A stretch of DNA of 64,000 nt, from NCBI RefSeq assembly GCF_016429015.1, contig NZ_JAELTU010000006.1:21001-85000 (forward strand), read 5' to 3'. Below are positions 10,386 through 18,350 of the stretch, one piece after another. Under the pieces are notes generated by a model. It saw nothing but the letters and a program-made list of their open reading frames with translations. It did not search any database and had not been told where the DNA came from. The position numbers and the translations under genes were made by a program. Each line of letters opens with the position of its first letter. Positions within the stretch are counted from its first letter, which is position 1. The DNA comes from Rhizobium sp. ASV20. Its GTDB lineage: Bacteria > Pseudomonadota > Alphaproteobacteria > Rhizobiales > Rhizobiaceae.

Positions 10386-11897
10386 ATGATGGAACCGGAA
10401 ATCTTTGATCTTTTCGTGATCGGCGGAGGCATCAACGGTGCTGGCATCGCCCGCGATGCAGCCGGCCGGGGTCTTTCGGTCATGATGTGCGAAAAGGGCG
10501 ACCTGGCGGAAGGAACCTCCTCGCGTTCCGGCAAGCTCGTGCATGGCGGCCTGCGCTATCTCGAATATTACGAGTTCCGGCTCGTACGCGAAGCGCTGAT
10601 CGAGCGCGAAGTCCTGCTCAATTCCGCAAGCCATATCATCTGGCCGATGCGCTTCGTCTTGCCGCATAGCCCGTCCGATCGTCCGGCCTGGCTCGTGCGA
10701 CTTGGCCTGTTCCTCTATGATCATCTCGGCGGCCGCAAGAAGCTGCCGGGCACGCGCTCGCTCGACCTTCATCGTGATCCGGAAGGCGCTCCGATCCTCG
10801 ATCAGTATTCCAGGGGCTTTGAATATTCCGACTGTTGGGTTGACGATGCCCGTCTCGTAGTTCTCAACGCGCTCGATGCCGCCGCCAAGGGGGCTCAGAT
10901 CCTGACGCGGACGGCCTGCATCAGCGCCCGCCGCGATCAGGGCGTCTGGATCGTCCAGATGCGGAGCGAGCGCTCGGGCGAGGTGCGCACCGTGCGCGCC
11001 AAGGCGCTGGTGAATGCATCCGGTCCATGGGTCAATGATATCATCCACCGTGTTGCCGGCTCCAACAGCAGCCGCAGTGTCCGCCTGGTGAAGGGCAGCC
11101 ATATCATCGTTCCGAAATTCTGGAACGGCCAGCAGGCCTATCTGGTGCAGAACCACGACAAGCGCGTGATCTTCATCAACCCCTACGAAGGCGACAAGGC
11201 GCTGATCGGCACGACCGACATTCCCTATGAAGGCAAGCCCGAAGAAGTGAAGGCCGACGAGAAGGAGATCGATTATCTCATCACCGCCGTCAACCGCTAC
11301 TTCAAGGAAAAGCTGCGCCGTTCCGACGTGCTGGAAAGCTTCTCCGGCGTGCGCCCACTCTTCGACGACGGCAAGGGCAACCCGTCTGCCGTCACGCGCG
11401 ACTACGTATTCGATCTCGACGAGACCGGCGGTGCGCCGCTTTTGAATGTCTTCGGCGGCAAGATCACCACGTTCCGCAAGCTCTCCGAGCATGCGATGCA
11501 GAAGCTCGCCAGGTTCTTCCCGAAAATGGGCGGCGACTGGACGCGCGGCGCCACGCTTCCCGGCGGCGAAATTCCAAATGCCGATTATGTGTCCTTCACG
11601 GATACGCTGCGTAGTGCCTATCCCTGGATGCCGCGCGCGCTCATGAGCCACTATGGGCATCTCTACGGTGCGCGCACCAAGCTGATCGTTGGCGACGCAA
11701 CCTCGCTTGCAGGGCTCGGCCGCCATTTCGGCGGCAATCTCTATGAGGCCGAAGCTCGCTATCTCGCGGCTTCCGAATGGGCGCAGAAGGCGGAAGACGT
11801 GCTGATGCGCCGCACCAAGGAAGGGCTGCGCATGACGCTCGAGGAGAAGGCGGCATTCGCCGCCTGGTTCGACACTGAACTGGCACTTGCCGCCTGA
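10386..11897 (+). CDS. eryB: Erythritol-phosphate dehydrogenase EryB (GlpD family)
   Basis: A 503-residue GlpD-like flavoprotein. The FAD-binding motif LFVIGGGINGAGIARDA is at residues ~7-23, followed by GTSSRSGKLVHGGLRYLEYYEFR; KALVNASGPWVNDI lies near residue 215. In the Brucella pathway EryB oxidises D-erythritol 1-phosphate to D-erythrulose 1-phosphate. Position directly after eryA and before eryC supports that role over ordinary glycerol-3-phosphate oxidation. A GGAG precedes the ATG by about 6 nt; two tandem ATGs make the start ambiguous by one residue. Confidence 0.9.
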   Translation: MMEPEIFDLFVIGGGINGAGIARDAAGRGLSVMMCEKGDLAEGTSSRSGKLVHGGLRYLEYYEFRLVREALIEREVLLNSASHIIWPMRFVLPHSPSDRPAWLVRLGLFLYDHLGGRKKLPGTRSLDLHRDPEGAPILDQYSRGFEYSDCWVDDARLVVLNALDAAAKGAQILTRTACISARRDQGVWIVQMRSERSGEVRTVRAKALVNASGPWVNDIIHRVAGSNSSRSVRLVKGSHIIVPKFWNGQQAYLVQNHDKRVIFINPYEGDKALIGTTDIPYEGKPEEVKADEKEIDYLITAVNRYFKEKLRRSDVLESFSGVRPLFDDGKGNPSAVTRDYVFDLDETGGAPLLNVFGGKITTFRKLSEHAMQKLARFFPKMGGDWTRGATLPGGEIPNADYVSFTDTLRSAYPWMPRALMSHYGHLYGARTKLIVGDATSLAGLGRHFGGNLYEAEARYLAASEWAQKAEDVLMRRTKEGLRMTLEEKAAFAAWFDTELALAA

Positions 11898-11929
11898 ACC
11901 AACCGACAATCTGCCGGGAGACGATATCG

Positions 11930-12862
11930 ATGTCCTTGACGCTTTCACTCAACACCAACCCGCTGGTGAACCGCTTTGCGGAGCCGTCCGACCTGATCGA
12001 AACGGTGGCGCGCGATCTGCGCATCCGCGATCTGCAGCTGACGCATGAGTTCATCAATCCGAGCTGGCAGGCGCCGGTCATTCGCCGTCTGACGCGAGAC
12101 ATGCAGGCCGCGCTGAAGCGTACCGGTGTTCGCGTCACCTCCGGAATGACCGGTCCCTACGGCCGTCTCAACCACTTTGGCCATCCGGACAGGGACGTTC
12201 GCCGCTATTACATCGACTGGTTCAAGACCTTTGCCGAGATCACGGCTGACCTCGGCGGCCATTCTGTCGGCACGCAATTCGCGATCTTCGCCTACAAGGA
12301 TTATGACGATCCGGTCCGGCGTGAGGAGCTGATCCAGATCGCGATCGATTGCTGGGGCGAGGTGGCAGAACACGCCCGCGCTGCCGGCCTTTCCTATATT
12401 TTCTGGGAGCCGATGAGCATCGGCCGAGAGTTCGGCGAGACGATCGAGGCCTGTCTTTCCCTGCAGCACCGCTTGACCAAGGCGCCATTTGCAATCCCAA
12501 TGTGGATGATGGCCGACATCGACCACGGGGACGTTACATCCACAAATCCGGACGATTATGATCCCTATGCCTGGGCGCGTGCAGTCCCGAAGGTTTCGCC
12601 GATCATTCACATCAAGCAGAGCCTTATGGACAAGGGTGGCCATCGCCCCTTTACTGCAGAGTTCAACGCCAGGGGCCGCATTCAGCCGGCGCCGCTTCTC
12701 GAAGCCTTCGCTCAAGGCGGTGCCGTCGACAATGAGATTTGCCTTGAGCTGTCCTTCAAGGAGCGTGAGCCGAACGATCGGCAGGTCATCTCGCAGATTG
12801 CCGAAAGCGTTGCCTTCTGGGCTCCTCATATCGACACGGGCGTCGGTGACTTGCATATCTAG
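11930..12862 (+). CDS. eryC: EryC, erythrulose-1-phosphate epimerase
   Basis: A 310-residue TIM-barrel protein of the xylose-isomerase/AP-endonuclease-2 type, originally misdescribed in Brucella as a dehydrogenase and later shown to act as D-erythrulose 1-phosphate 3-epimerase giving L-erythrulose 1-phosphate. Visible barrel-strand segments include YIFWEPMSIGREFG with an acidic residue, PMWMMADIDHGD, and SPIIHIKQS, all likely metal or substrate ligands. It starts 32 bp after eryB behind GGGAG, so it belongs to the same operon. I see no Rossmann motif, which agrees with an isomerase rather than a dehydrogenase. Confidence 0.9.
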   Translation: MSLTLSLNTNPLVNRFAEPSDLIETVARDLRIRDLQLTHEFINPSWQAPVIRRLTRDMQAALKRTGVRVTSGMTGPYGRLNHFGHPDRDVRRYYIDWFKTFAEITADLGGHSVGTQFAIFAYKDYDDPVRREELIQIAIDCWGEVAEHARAAGLSYIFWEPMSIGREFGETIEACLSLQHRLTKAPFAIPMWMMADIDHGDVTSTNPDDYDPYAWARAVPKVSPIIHIKQSLMDKGGHRPFTAEFNARGRIQPAPLLEAFAQGGAVDNEICLELSFKEREPNDRQVISQIAESVAFWAPHIDTGVGDLHI

Positions 12863-12990
12863 CCGCAGACGCAATTGAGTCCCGATTCTCCAGGCAAATC
12901 AGCGATGCGGCGATGCAGGAGACAATCAATCGGGATCCCAAGGATAAGCAGGCGGAACCATATGCGTGAAATGATGAAGAGGAACGGTCG

Positions 12991-13929
12991 ATGACGGATG
13001 CGGATGCTTCGCTCGCCGTGCGGGCGGCCTGGCTGCACTATGCCGGCGGGCTGACACAGTCCGAGGTGGCAAAGCGCCTCGGCGTTCCCTCGGTCAAGGC
13101 ACACCGGTTGATCGCGCGTGCGGTGGCCGAGGGTGTCGTGAAAGTGACGATCGATGGCGACATCGTCGAATGCGTCGAGCTGGAAGCCCAGCTTTCGGCG
13201 CGGTTCGACCTGCAATATTGCGAGGTCGCTCCAGACCTCGGCGAGGACGGGTTTGAGTTTCGTGCTCTCGGCCAGGCGGGCGCCGGCTTCCTTCGCCGGG
13301 AGATCGAGAGCGGCAACAACAAGGTCATCGGCCTCGGTCACGGCCGCACGCTGTCGTCGGCCGTCCATCATCTGCCTCGGGTCAATGCGAAGGATTTACG
13401 CTTCGTGTCGCTGCTTGGTGGTTTGACCAGGAACTATGCCGCCAATCCTTATGACGTCATGCATCGTATCGCCGAAAAGACCGGCATGCAGGCGCATGTG
13501 ATGCCGGTGCCGTTCTTCGCCAATACGCACGAAGATCGTGATGTTCTTCTGGCGCAGCGTGGCGTGAGGGAAGTCTTCGACCTCGCCAACGGCGCCGAGC
13601 TCAAACTTGTCGGTCTCGGCACCGTCGATACGGACGCGCAGCTTGTCCTGTCGGGCATGGTCGAGCCCCGCGAGATCAAGGAAGTCACTGCGGCAGGCGG
13701 CGTCGGCGAAATCCTCGGCCATTTCTTCGATGCGGACGGCAATATCCTCGAGACGACGCTGTCGGCGCGCACGCTTTCGGCATCGCTGCCGCGTTCGAAA
13801 GAGGAGCGGCTGGTCGCGCTTTCCGGTGGTCTGCCGAAAGTCGAGGCCATCCGCGCCGTCCTGAAGAGCCGCTGTCTCTACGGCTTGATTACGGATGAGC
13901 GAACGGCGCGGGCCTTGTTGAAAGTGTAG
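12991..13929 (+). CDS. eryD: EryD, SorC-family erythritol-responsive regulator
   Basis: A 312-residue SorC/DeoR_C-type regulator. The N-terminal helix-turn-helix (LTQSEVAKRLGVPSVKAHRL, about residues 21-40) is followed by the large sugar-binding domain with IGLGHGRTLSSAV, and VALSGGLPKVEAIRAVLKS near the C-terminus. In Brucella, EryD represses the ery operon and erythritol relieves repression. It follows eryC by 128 bp with an AGGA ribosome site. The 115 bp after it carry an extensive set of inverted repeats before the deoR gene. It is related to the regulator half of the fusion protein at 33116-35212. Confidence 0.9.
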   Translation: MTDADASLAVRAAWLHYAGGLTQSEVAKRLGVPSVKAHRLIARAVAEGVVKVTIDGDIVECVELEAQLSARFDLQYCEVAPDLGEDGFEFRALGQAGAGFLRREIESGNNKVIGLGHGRTLSSAVHHLPRVNAKDLRFVSLLGGLTRNYAANPYDVMHRIAEKTGMQAHVMPVPFFANTHEDRDVLLAQRGVREVFDLANGAELKLVGLGTVDTDAQLVLSGMVEPREIKEVTAAGGVGEILGHFFDADGNILETTLSARTLSASLPRSKEERLVALSGGLPKVEAIRAVLKSRCLYGLITDERTARALLKV

Positions 13930-13954
13930 CCGGCGCAGTTTTGTAACGTGATTT

Positions 13955-13999
13955 CACATCAATATCACAAGGAAAATGTTGAATTGTGATATTGATGTG
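13955..13999. promoter_or_regulatory. 16-bp perfect inverted repeat upstream of deoR-tpiB-rpiB
   Basis: CACATCAATATCACAA (13955-13970) is the exact reverse complement of TTGTGATATTGATGTG (13984-13999), with a 13-nt spacer. The element starts 25 bp after the eryD stop and ends immediately before the third TGTTATAAATT copy. It is AT-rich and has no T tract, so it looks like a paired operator rather than a terminator, although transcribed it could also fold into a hairpin. Confidence 0.55.
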
Positions 14000-14018
14000 T
14001 TATAAATTCTCACAATTC
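13979..14018 (+). promoter_or_regulatory. Likely promoter of deoR-tpiB-rpiB with TGTTATAAATT copy 3 and flanking inverted repeat
   Basis: A -35-like TTGAAT (13979-13984) and -10-like TATAAA (14001-14006) are spaced 16 bp. The -10 lies inside TGTTATAAATT (13998-14008). A second perfect inverted repeat, GAATTGTGA (13981-13989) with TCACAATTC (14010-14018), brackets the -10. Binding of a regulator there would block transcription. The GTG start follows at 14045 after GGAGGG. Confidence 0.5.
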
Positions 14019-14044
14019 CACTCAGGCAATGGCCGGAGGGTAGG

Positions 14045-14821
14045 GTGAAGCGGGAAGAGCGCCAGCAATCGATCATCAATCTGCTCGTCGAGCACAAGAC
14101 CGTCGATCTCGACGATCTGGCCGATCGCTTTGTCGTGTCCAAGATGACCATTCATCGCGATCTGGATGACCTCGAGCAGGCGGGTGTGCTGCGCAAGGTT
14201 CGCGGCGGTGCGACGATCGATGCCGGTACGCAGTTCGAGAGCGATTTCCGCTTCCGCGAGCGCCAGGGCCATGAGGAAAAACTCGCCATGGCGCGCCGTG
14301 CGCTGGAACTGGTCGAGTCGGGCATGACTGTCATGGTCAATGACGGATCGATGGCGGCTGTTCTTGGCGAGATGTTGCTGGAAAAGCGGCCGCTGACGTT
14401 GATCACCAACAATGCCGCCATCATCGACAGGATGAGGAACGAGAGCGGCATAACGCTTATCGCGCTCGGCGGGGTCTATTCTGCCAAGTTCAACGCGTTT
14501 CTGGGCGTTGTCACCGAGGAGGCCGTGTCACGACTGCGAGCCGACATCGCTTTCCTGTCGACGCCGGCCATCTCCGGCAGGCTTGCCTATCATATGGACG
14601 ACAATGTCGTGCGCGCGAAGCGTGCCATGATCGCATCGGCCGCCAGGAGCTGCCTGCTCGTCAATCATCAGCGCATAGGGCACACGGCCCTGCATGTGAT
14701 GGCTGATCTCGCCGATTTCGATGCAATCATTACAGATCGCGCGCCGGACGCGGAAATACTCGAACAGCTCCGCCGTGACGATATCGCCCTTACCATCGCT
14801 TCTACTCAGGATATGACATGA
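14045..14821 (+). CDS. DeoR-family regulator of the tpiB-rpiB operon
   Basis: A 258-residue DeoR/GlpR-type regulator. The N-terminus (MKREERQQSIINLLVEHKTV, recognition segment VSKMTIHRDLDDLEQAG) is the classic family helix-turn-helix. The C-terminal domain has MVNDGSMAAVLGEML, TNNAAII and ADIAFLSTPAIS, matching a phosphosugar sensor. The start is GTG at 14045, 4 nt after GGAGGG. Its stop overlaps the tpiB start (ATGA), so it is translationally coupled to the isomerases it probably controls. In the Brucella and rhizobial ery loci a deoR gene has this same position. Confidence 0.9.
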   Translation: MKREERQQSIINLLVEHKTVDLDDLADRFVVSKMTIHRDLDDLEQAGVLRKVRGGATIDAGTQFESDFRFRERQGHEEKLAMARRALELVESGMTVMVNDGSMAAVLGEMLLEKRPLTLITNNAAIIDRMRNESGITLIALGGVYSAKFNAFLGVVTEEAVSRLRADIAFLSTPAISGRLAYHMDDNVVRAKRAMIASAARSCLLVNHQRIGHTALHVMADLADFDAIITDRAPDAEILEQLRRDDIALTIASTQDMT

Positions 14822-15588
14822 CAGAGACGCCTCGCTATTGGATCGGCACCAGCTGGAAGATGAACAAGACGCTCGCGGAAGCGCGCGCCTTCGCCGATGC
14901 TCTGCGTGCCGCCGATGACCTGCGCGATGCCCGCATTCAGCGCTTCATCATCCCGCCGTTCACCGCGGTGCGCGAAGTCAAATCGATCCTGTCGGAAAGC
15001 TCCGTCAAGGTTGGCGCCCAGAATATGCATTGGGCCGATCAGGGAGCCTGGACCGGAGAGATCTCTCCGCTGATGCTCAAGGATTGCGATCTTGACATCG
15101 TCGAGCTCGGTCATTCCGAGCGCCGCGAATTCTTCGGTGAAACCAATGAGACAGTCGGCCTGAAGACCGAGGCGGCCGTTCGTCATGGTCTGATCCCGCT
15201 CATCTGCATTGGCGAGACGCTGAGCGATCGTGAAAGCGGCCGTGCGACGGAGATCCTGAGCGAACAGGTGGTCGGCGCGCTCTCGAAGCTTTCCGAACAG
15301 CAGAAGCAGGCGGAAATTCTGCTTGCCTATGAACCGGTCTGGGCGATCGGCGAAAAGGGGATCCCGGCCGAGCCGTCCTATGCCGATGCACGCCAGGCGG
15401 AAATCATCGCAGTCGCGCAAGAGGTGCTTGGCCGAAAGATTCCATGCCTCTACGGCGGATCGGTCAATCCGCAAAACTGCGAGGAGCTCATTTCCTGCCC
15501 GAACGTGGACGGGCTTTTCATCGGGCGCTCCGCCTGGAACGTCGAGGGCTATCTCGACATCCTCGCCAAGTGTGCCGCTAAACTCTGA
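14818..15588 (+). CDS. tpiB: Triosephosphate-isomerase paralogue TpiB/EryH
   Basis: A 256-residue TIM-family enzyme with all catalytic landmarks: the Asn/Lys in GTSWKMNK (residues ~9-16), the histidine in [13 protein letters not shown], the glutamate and flexible loop in [16 protein letters not shown], and the phosphate-binding [10 protein letters not shown] and GLFIGRSAW. In erythritol catabolism the EryH homologue converts L-erythrulose 1-phosphate to D-erythrulose 4-phosphate. Its position between deoR and rpiB argues for that role rather than glycolysis. It overlaps the deoR stop by 4 nt. Confidence 0.92.
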   Translation: MTETPRYWIGTSWKMNKTLAEARAFADALRAADDLRDARIQRFIIPPFTAVREVKSILSESSVKVGAQNMHWADQGAWTGEISPLMLKDCDLDIVELGHSERREFFGETNETVGLKTEAAVRHGLIPLICIGETLSDRESGRATEILSEQVVGALSKLSEQQKQAEILLAYEPVWAIGEKGIPAEPSYADARQAEIIAVAQEVLGRKIPCLYGGSVNPQNCEELISCPNVDGLFIGRSAWNVEGYLDILAKCAAKL

Positions 15589-15599
15589 AGGAGATCATC

Positions 15600-16055
15600 A
15601 TGAAACTTGCTATTGCTGGAGACAGCGCCGGCGAAGGCCTCGCCAAGGTTCTCGCCGACCATCTGAAGGACCGCTTCGACGTGAGCGAAGTCTCGCGCAC
15701 CCAGGAAGGCCCGGATGCGTTCTATGCCAACCTTGCCGATCGGGTCGCTTCCGGCGTCATCGACGGCACCTATGACAAGGCTATCCTCGTCTGCGGCACC
15801 GGTATCGGCGTCTGCATCTCCGCCAACAAGGTGCCGGGCATTCGTGCGGCTCTGACCCATGACACCTATTCGGCGGAGCGCGCTGCGCTGTCGAACAACG
15901 CCCAGATCATTACCATGGGCGCGCGCGTCATCGGCACGGAGCTTGCCAAGGCCATCGCCGATGCCTTCCTGGCGCAAACTTTCGATGAGAAGGGCCGTTC
16001 GGCCGGCAACGTCAACGCCATCAACGAAGTCGACGCGAAGTACAACCTTCGCTAA
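15600..16055 (+). CDS. rpiB: Ribose-5-phosphate-isomerase-B paralogue RpiB/EryI
   Basis: A 151-residue RpiB/LacAB-family isomerase. The active-site cysteine is in [14 protein letters not shown] (residues ~62-75) and the phosphate/His region is [16 protein letters not shown]. In Brucella EryI isomerises D-erythrulose 4-phosphate to D-erythrose 4-phosphate, which joins the pentose phosphate pathway. It begins 11 bp after tpiB with GGAG upstream and ends the operon just before a strong terminator. The product could also receive D-erythrulose 4-phosphate from the dihydroxyacetone-kinase operon at 32-41 kb. Confidence 0.92.
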   Translation: MKLAIAGDSAGEGLAKVLADHLKDRFDVSEVSRTQEGPDAFYANLADRVASGVIDGTYDKAILVCGTGIGVCISANKVPGIRAALTHDTYSAERAALSNNAQIITMGARVIGTELAKAIADAFLAQTFDEKGRSAGNVNAINEVDAKYNLR

Positions 16056-16076
16056 GACAAGTCTCCCAAGACGCAG

Positions 16077-16121
16077 CAAGCCCGGCGATCGTTGCGATCG
16101 ACCGGGCTTGTCTGTTTTTGG
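16077..16121 (+). terminator. Rho-independent terminator after rpiB
   Basis: CAAGCCCGG (16077-16085) pairs with CCGGGCTTG (16102-16110), and an inner CGATCG/CGATCG stem extends it to about 15 bp with one bulged A and a 3-nt loop. TCTGTTTTTGG follows. This is a convincing intrinsic terminator for the rightward operon, located 22 bp after the rpiB stop and ahead of the convergent phosphodiesterase gene. Confidence 0.85.
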
Positions 16122-16143
16122 CGTCAGGAAAGAGGGGCGGGGG

Positions 16144-17022
16144 TTATACGGGCTTGCGGCTCGAAAGCCACCGCTTGAACTCGACATTGGTGTCGGTCTG
16201 GATGGCACCGACTCCTGCTTCGATGAGTGCGCCCCAGACGCCCTCGGGATCCTTGAGGGCTCGGCTGTCGTTGAAATCGAGATTGTGGGAAACGTCGAGC
16301 GTATTGATCCACAAGCGGATGTTTTGGCGCTCCAACTCTTCTCTCCCGGCGGCAAGTTCGGCAACATCGGTAAACTTGACCTCGACCATCGGTGCGCGCA
16401 GCGCCTCGATCAGCTTCAGGTCCGCGGCAAATTTTCCCGGCCTGACAGGAAACATCGGCATGTGCGGAATGGAGCCAAACCAGTCCGCGCTGACCACGGG
16501 AAAGTCGCGGCTCTCGGGTAGCACGTCGGACTTGATGATCACACAATCTTCCGCCCCTAGCCGTCGGACGGTCGCGATCACCAGCGGCAGCTCATGCGGA
16601 AACTTCGTGTCGATGTTGACGAAGACCCGCCCGCGGGCTTCCTCAAGCGCCTCCTCCAGGGTCGGCACTCGTTCGTCGGTGAGTGCTGCGGCATCTCCGC
16701 CGGCAGCCACGCGGAGATGCGTACTGCGAACGGCTTGGAAGCTGCTTGCTCCGACTATGCCGTTGCCGGACGTCGTCCGGTCGAGCGTCCTGTCATGGAT
16801 GACGACCAGATGCCCGTCGGCGGTTGCCTGCGTATCGATCTCGACGAATTCGACGCCAAGCTCGGCAGCTGCTCGGATTGCCGCAAGCGAATTTTCCGGC
16901 GCTGCCGACCACAACGCGCGGTGAGCGATTGTAATGATCGCCCCGTTGGTGCGCGACATGAGATCGTAGATTTCGGAAGAGCGGGACGAATTGGAGATAG
17001 CGGCAGCGGTCAAGCCGGACAT
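16144..17022 (-). CDS. Glycerophosphodiester phosphodiesterase family protein
   Basis: A ~292-residue GDPD-family TIM barrel. The diagnostic motif runs ITIAHRALWSAAPENSLAAI then VEFVEIDTQATADGHLVVIHD, giving the catalytic His, the Glu/Asp metal ligands and the second His. FVNIDTKFP and VEVKFTD mark later strands. It should hydrolyse glycerophosphodiesters to glycerol 3-phosphate, or a related phosphodiester, in a Ca/Mg-dependent way. No signal peptide is visible, suggesting a UgpQ-like cytoplasmic enzyme. I use the ATG at 17022; the open frame extends upstream to 17436 but that part has no family similarity. It stands alone and converges on the ery terminator. Confidence 0.82.
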   Translation of the reverse strand: MSGLTAAAISNSSRSSEIYDLMSRTNGAIITIAHRALWSAAPENSLAAIRAAAELGVEFVEIDTQATADGHLVVIHDRTLDRTTSGNGIVGASSFQAVRSTHLRVAAGGDAAALTDERVPTLEEALEEARGRVFVNIDTKFPHELPLVIATVRRLGAEDCVIIKSDVLPESRDFPVVSADWFGSIPHMPMFPVRPGKFAADLKLIEALRAPMVEVKFTDVAELAAGREELERQNIRLWINTLDVSHNLDFNDSRALKDPEGVWGALIEAGVGAIQTDTNVEFKRWLSSRKPV

Positions 17023-17499
17023 GGGAAGACTTTCTTCGGCGGGGATTTTCTGGCGGATATGAAACACAAGAAATTCTTGTGTCGACTCGTCGACCTGAAG
17101 CGGCAACGAGGCTTCGATCATTAATACGCGCAAGGTGTAGACCTTATGACAATGGCTCGAAATCCGAGCGGTATGGGCTCCGCCAAAGCGCTCGGAAAGA
17201 CCCGAATCGGTCTCGGTAAGCGTCGTGACGGGCTCCCAGGTGCCTGGTCGCCTGCGTGTGATGCTTGCAACCACGCTCAATCCACAGCTGATTTTAGCAG
17301 CAAGCCGACGATCGCAGGAATTGGCAGAGAACGAGGGCCGGCGGGGCATGCTCGCCTTTAGAATGCCGTGATCGTCGCGGCATATTGGCGAGATAGGCAG
17401 GCGGCGTTGGTCCCGGAACCTGCGATGTTCAGCCAACCTCCGGGCGAGATGACACCGGTTGGGGCTCGTTTACGTTTTGTAACATTACGGCCTTAATCG
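17023..17499. other. Non-coding spacer between divergent genes
   Basis: These 477 bp lie between the phosphodiesterase start and the GT29-like gene. They should hold both promoters. The phosphodiesterase frame stays open as far as 17436 without recognisable protein similarity. No repeat or RNA gene stands out. Confidence 0.4.
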
Positions 17500-18303
17500 A
17501 TGCGCATTTGGGTGGGCAATGTTGCTCCCAACCCCCGCCGAAGTGTGAAGGGGCGGACCAACCACCTCTCAAAACCGGCCCCCCGTCGCGAGAGGAAGCC
17601 AGACCAGGGTTCCGCTCCCCATCAGTTCAGCGTATTGTCAGAAGGCGCTGATAGTTCGGCGCCGGAATTTACTGGACAACCGCAATTGGCGCGCAAGACT
17701 GCTTTTATCGTCGGCAATGGAAGCTTGGAGCACGATCTCTCCGAGGCCATCGACAACGCTGACTTTGTCATGCGTTTCAACGAGCCGAACCTTGCGGATG
17801 ACAAGAGCGGCTCGCGGACGGATGTGCTGATGCTGGCTGCATCGAGCAAGGCCTTGCATCGGCGGATGGCCGATCCTGCGTTTCTGGAGAATGCGGCGCT
17901 GAAATCAGCGAAGGTCCTGATGCTCGCCTATCACCCGGAGGTGATCCGCAAATACCATCCCCGGCCCAACATCTTTCAGCGTTTGAGAGGCCGCAGGGCC
18001 GATTGGACGACGCAAGCGATCGAACTCATGGGGCATGCCGGCAAAGAGATCCGCATCATGCCGCCGCAATTCTACGCCGACGGCTGTGCCGAACTCGGCA
18101 TTGCGACAAGCCGGATGCGCAACGTCTTTCCCAGCACCGGATTCCTCGGCATCCGCTATGCTCTGGCCAACTTCCCGGCCTCCGAGTGGCAGATAAGCTT
18201 GTGCGGCTTCGGTTGGCAGGGCTGGAAGCGTCACGACTGGCAGAATGAGCGAAGCTGGGTCGAGGGCAAGATCGCAGGCGGTCTCATCGGCATGGTGGCC
18301 TGA
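17500..18303 (+). CDS. GT29 (sialyltransferase)-like protein, 'urease operon accessory' type
   Basis: A 267-residue protein with the order of motifs found in GT29 glycosyltransferases. A sialylmotif-L-like stretch (AFIVGNGSLEHDLSEAI then ADFVMRFNEPN) spans residues ~68-97. A motif-S-like VFPSTGFLGIRYALANF lies at ~209-225, and an H-x4-E pair (HDWQNE, residues 245-250) resembles motif VS. Related rhizobial proteins are often annotated 'urease operon accessory protein', but no urease gene is present here. No membrane segment is visible, unlike Golgi sialyltransferases. The first ~60 residues are low in similarity, so a later start such as TTG at 17686 is possible. Donor and acceptor are unknown. 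Confidence 0.7.
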   Translation: MRIWVGNVAPNPRRSVKGRTNHLSKPAPRRERKPDQGSAPHQFSVLSEGADSSAPEFTGQPQLARKTAFIVGNGSLEHDLSEAIDNADFVMRFNEPNLADDKSGSRTDVLMLAASSKALHRRMADPAFLENAALKSAKVLMLAYHPEVIRKYHPRPNIFQRLRGRRADWTTQAIELMGHAGKEIRIMPPQFYADGCAELGIATSRMRNVFPSTGFLGIRYALANFPASEWQISLCGFGWQGWKRHDWQNERSWVEGKIAGGLIGMVA

Positions 18304-18350
18304 AGAAGGCGACACCATTTACCCGCCGATGGCCGCAGGCAAAGTGCGGA

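Noticed and set aside
10278..11948. 556-codon open frame antisense to eryB
   Set aside because: Mirror of a well-supported GlpD-family gene in GC-rich DNA; its product has no recognisable motif.
13955..13999. Intrinsic terminator after eryD
   Set aside because: Stem is AT-rich, has a 13-nt loop and no following T tract, and it overlaps the next promoter.
17500..18303. Urease-related function for the GT29-like gene
   Set aside because: No urease structural or accessory gene is in the window; only the traditional family label suggests it.
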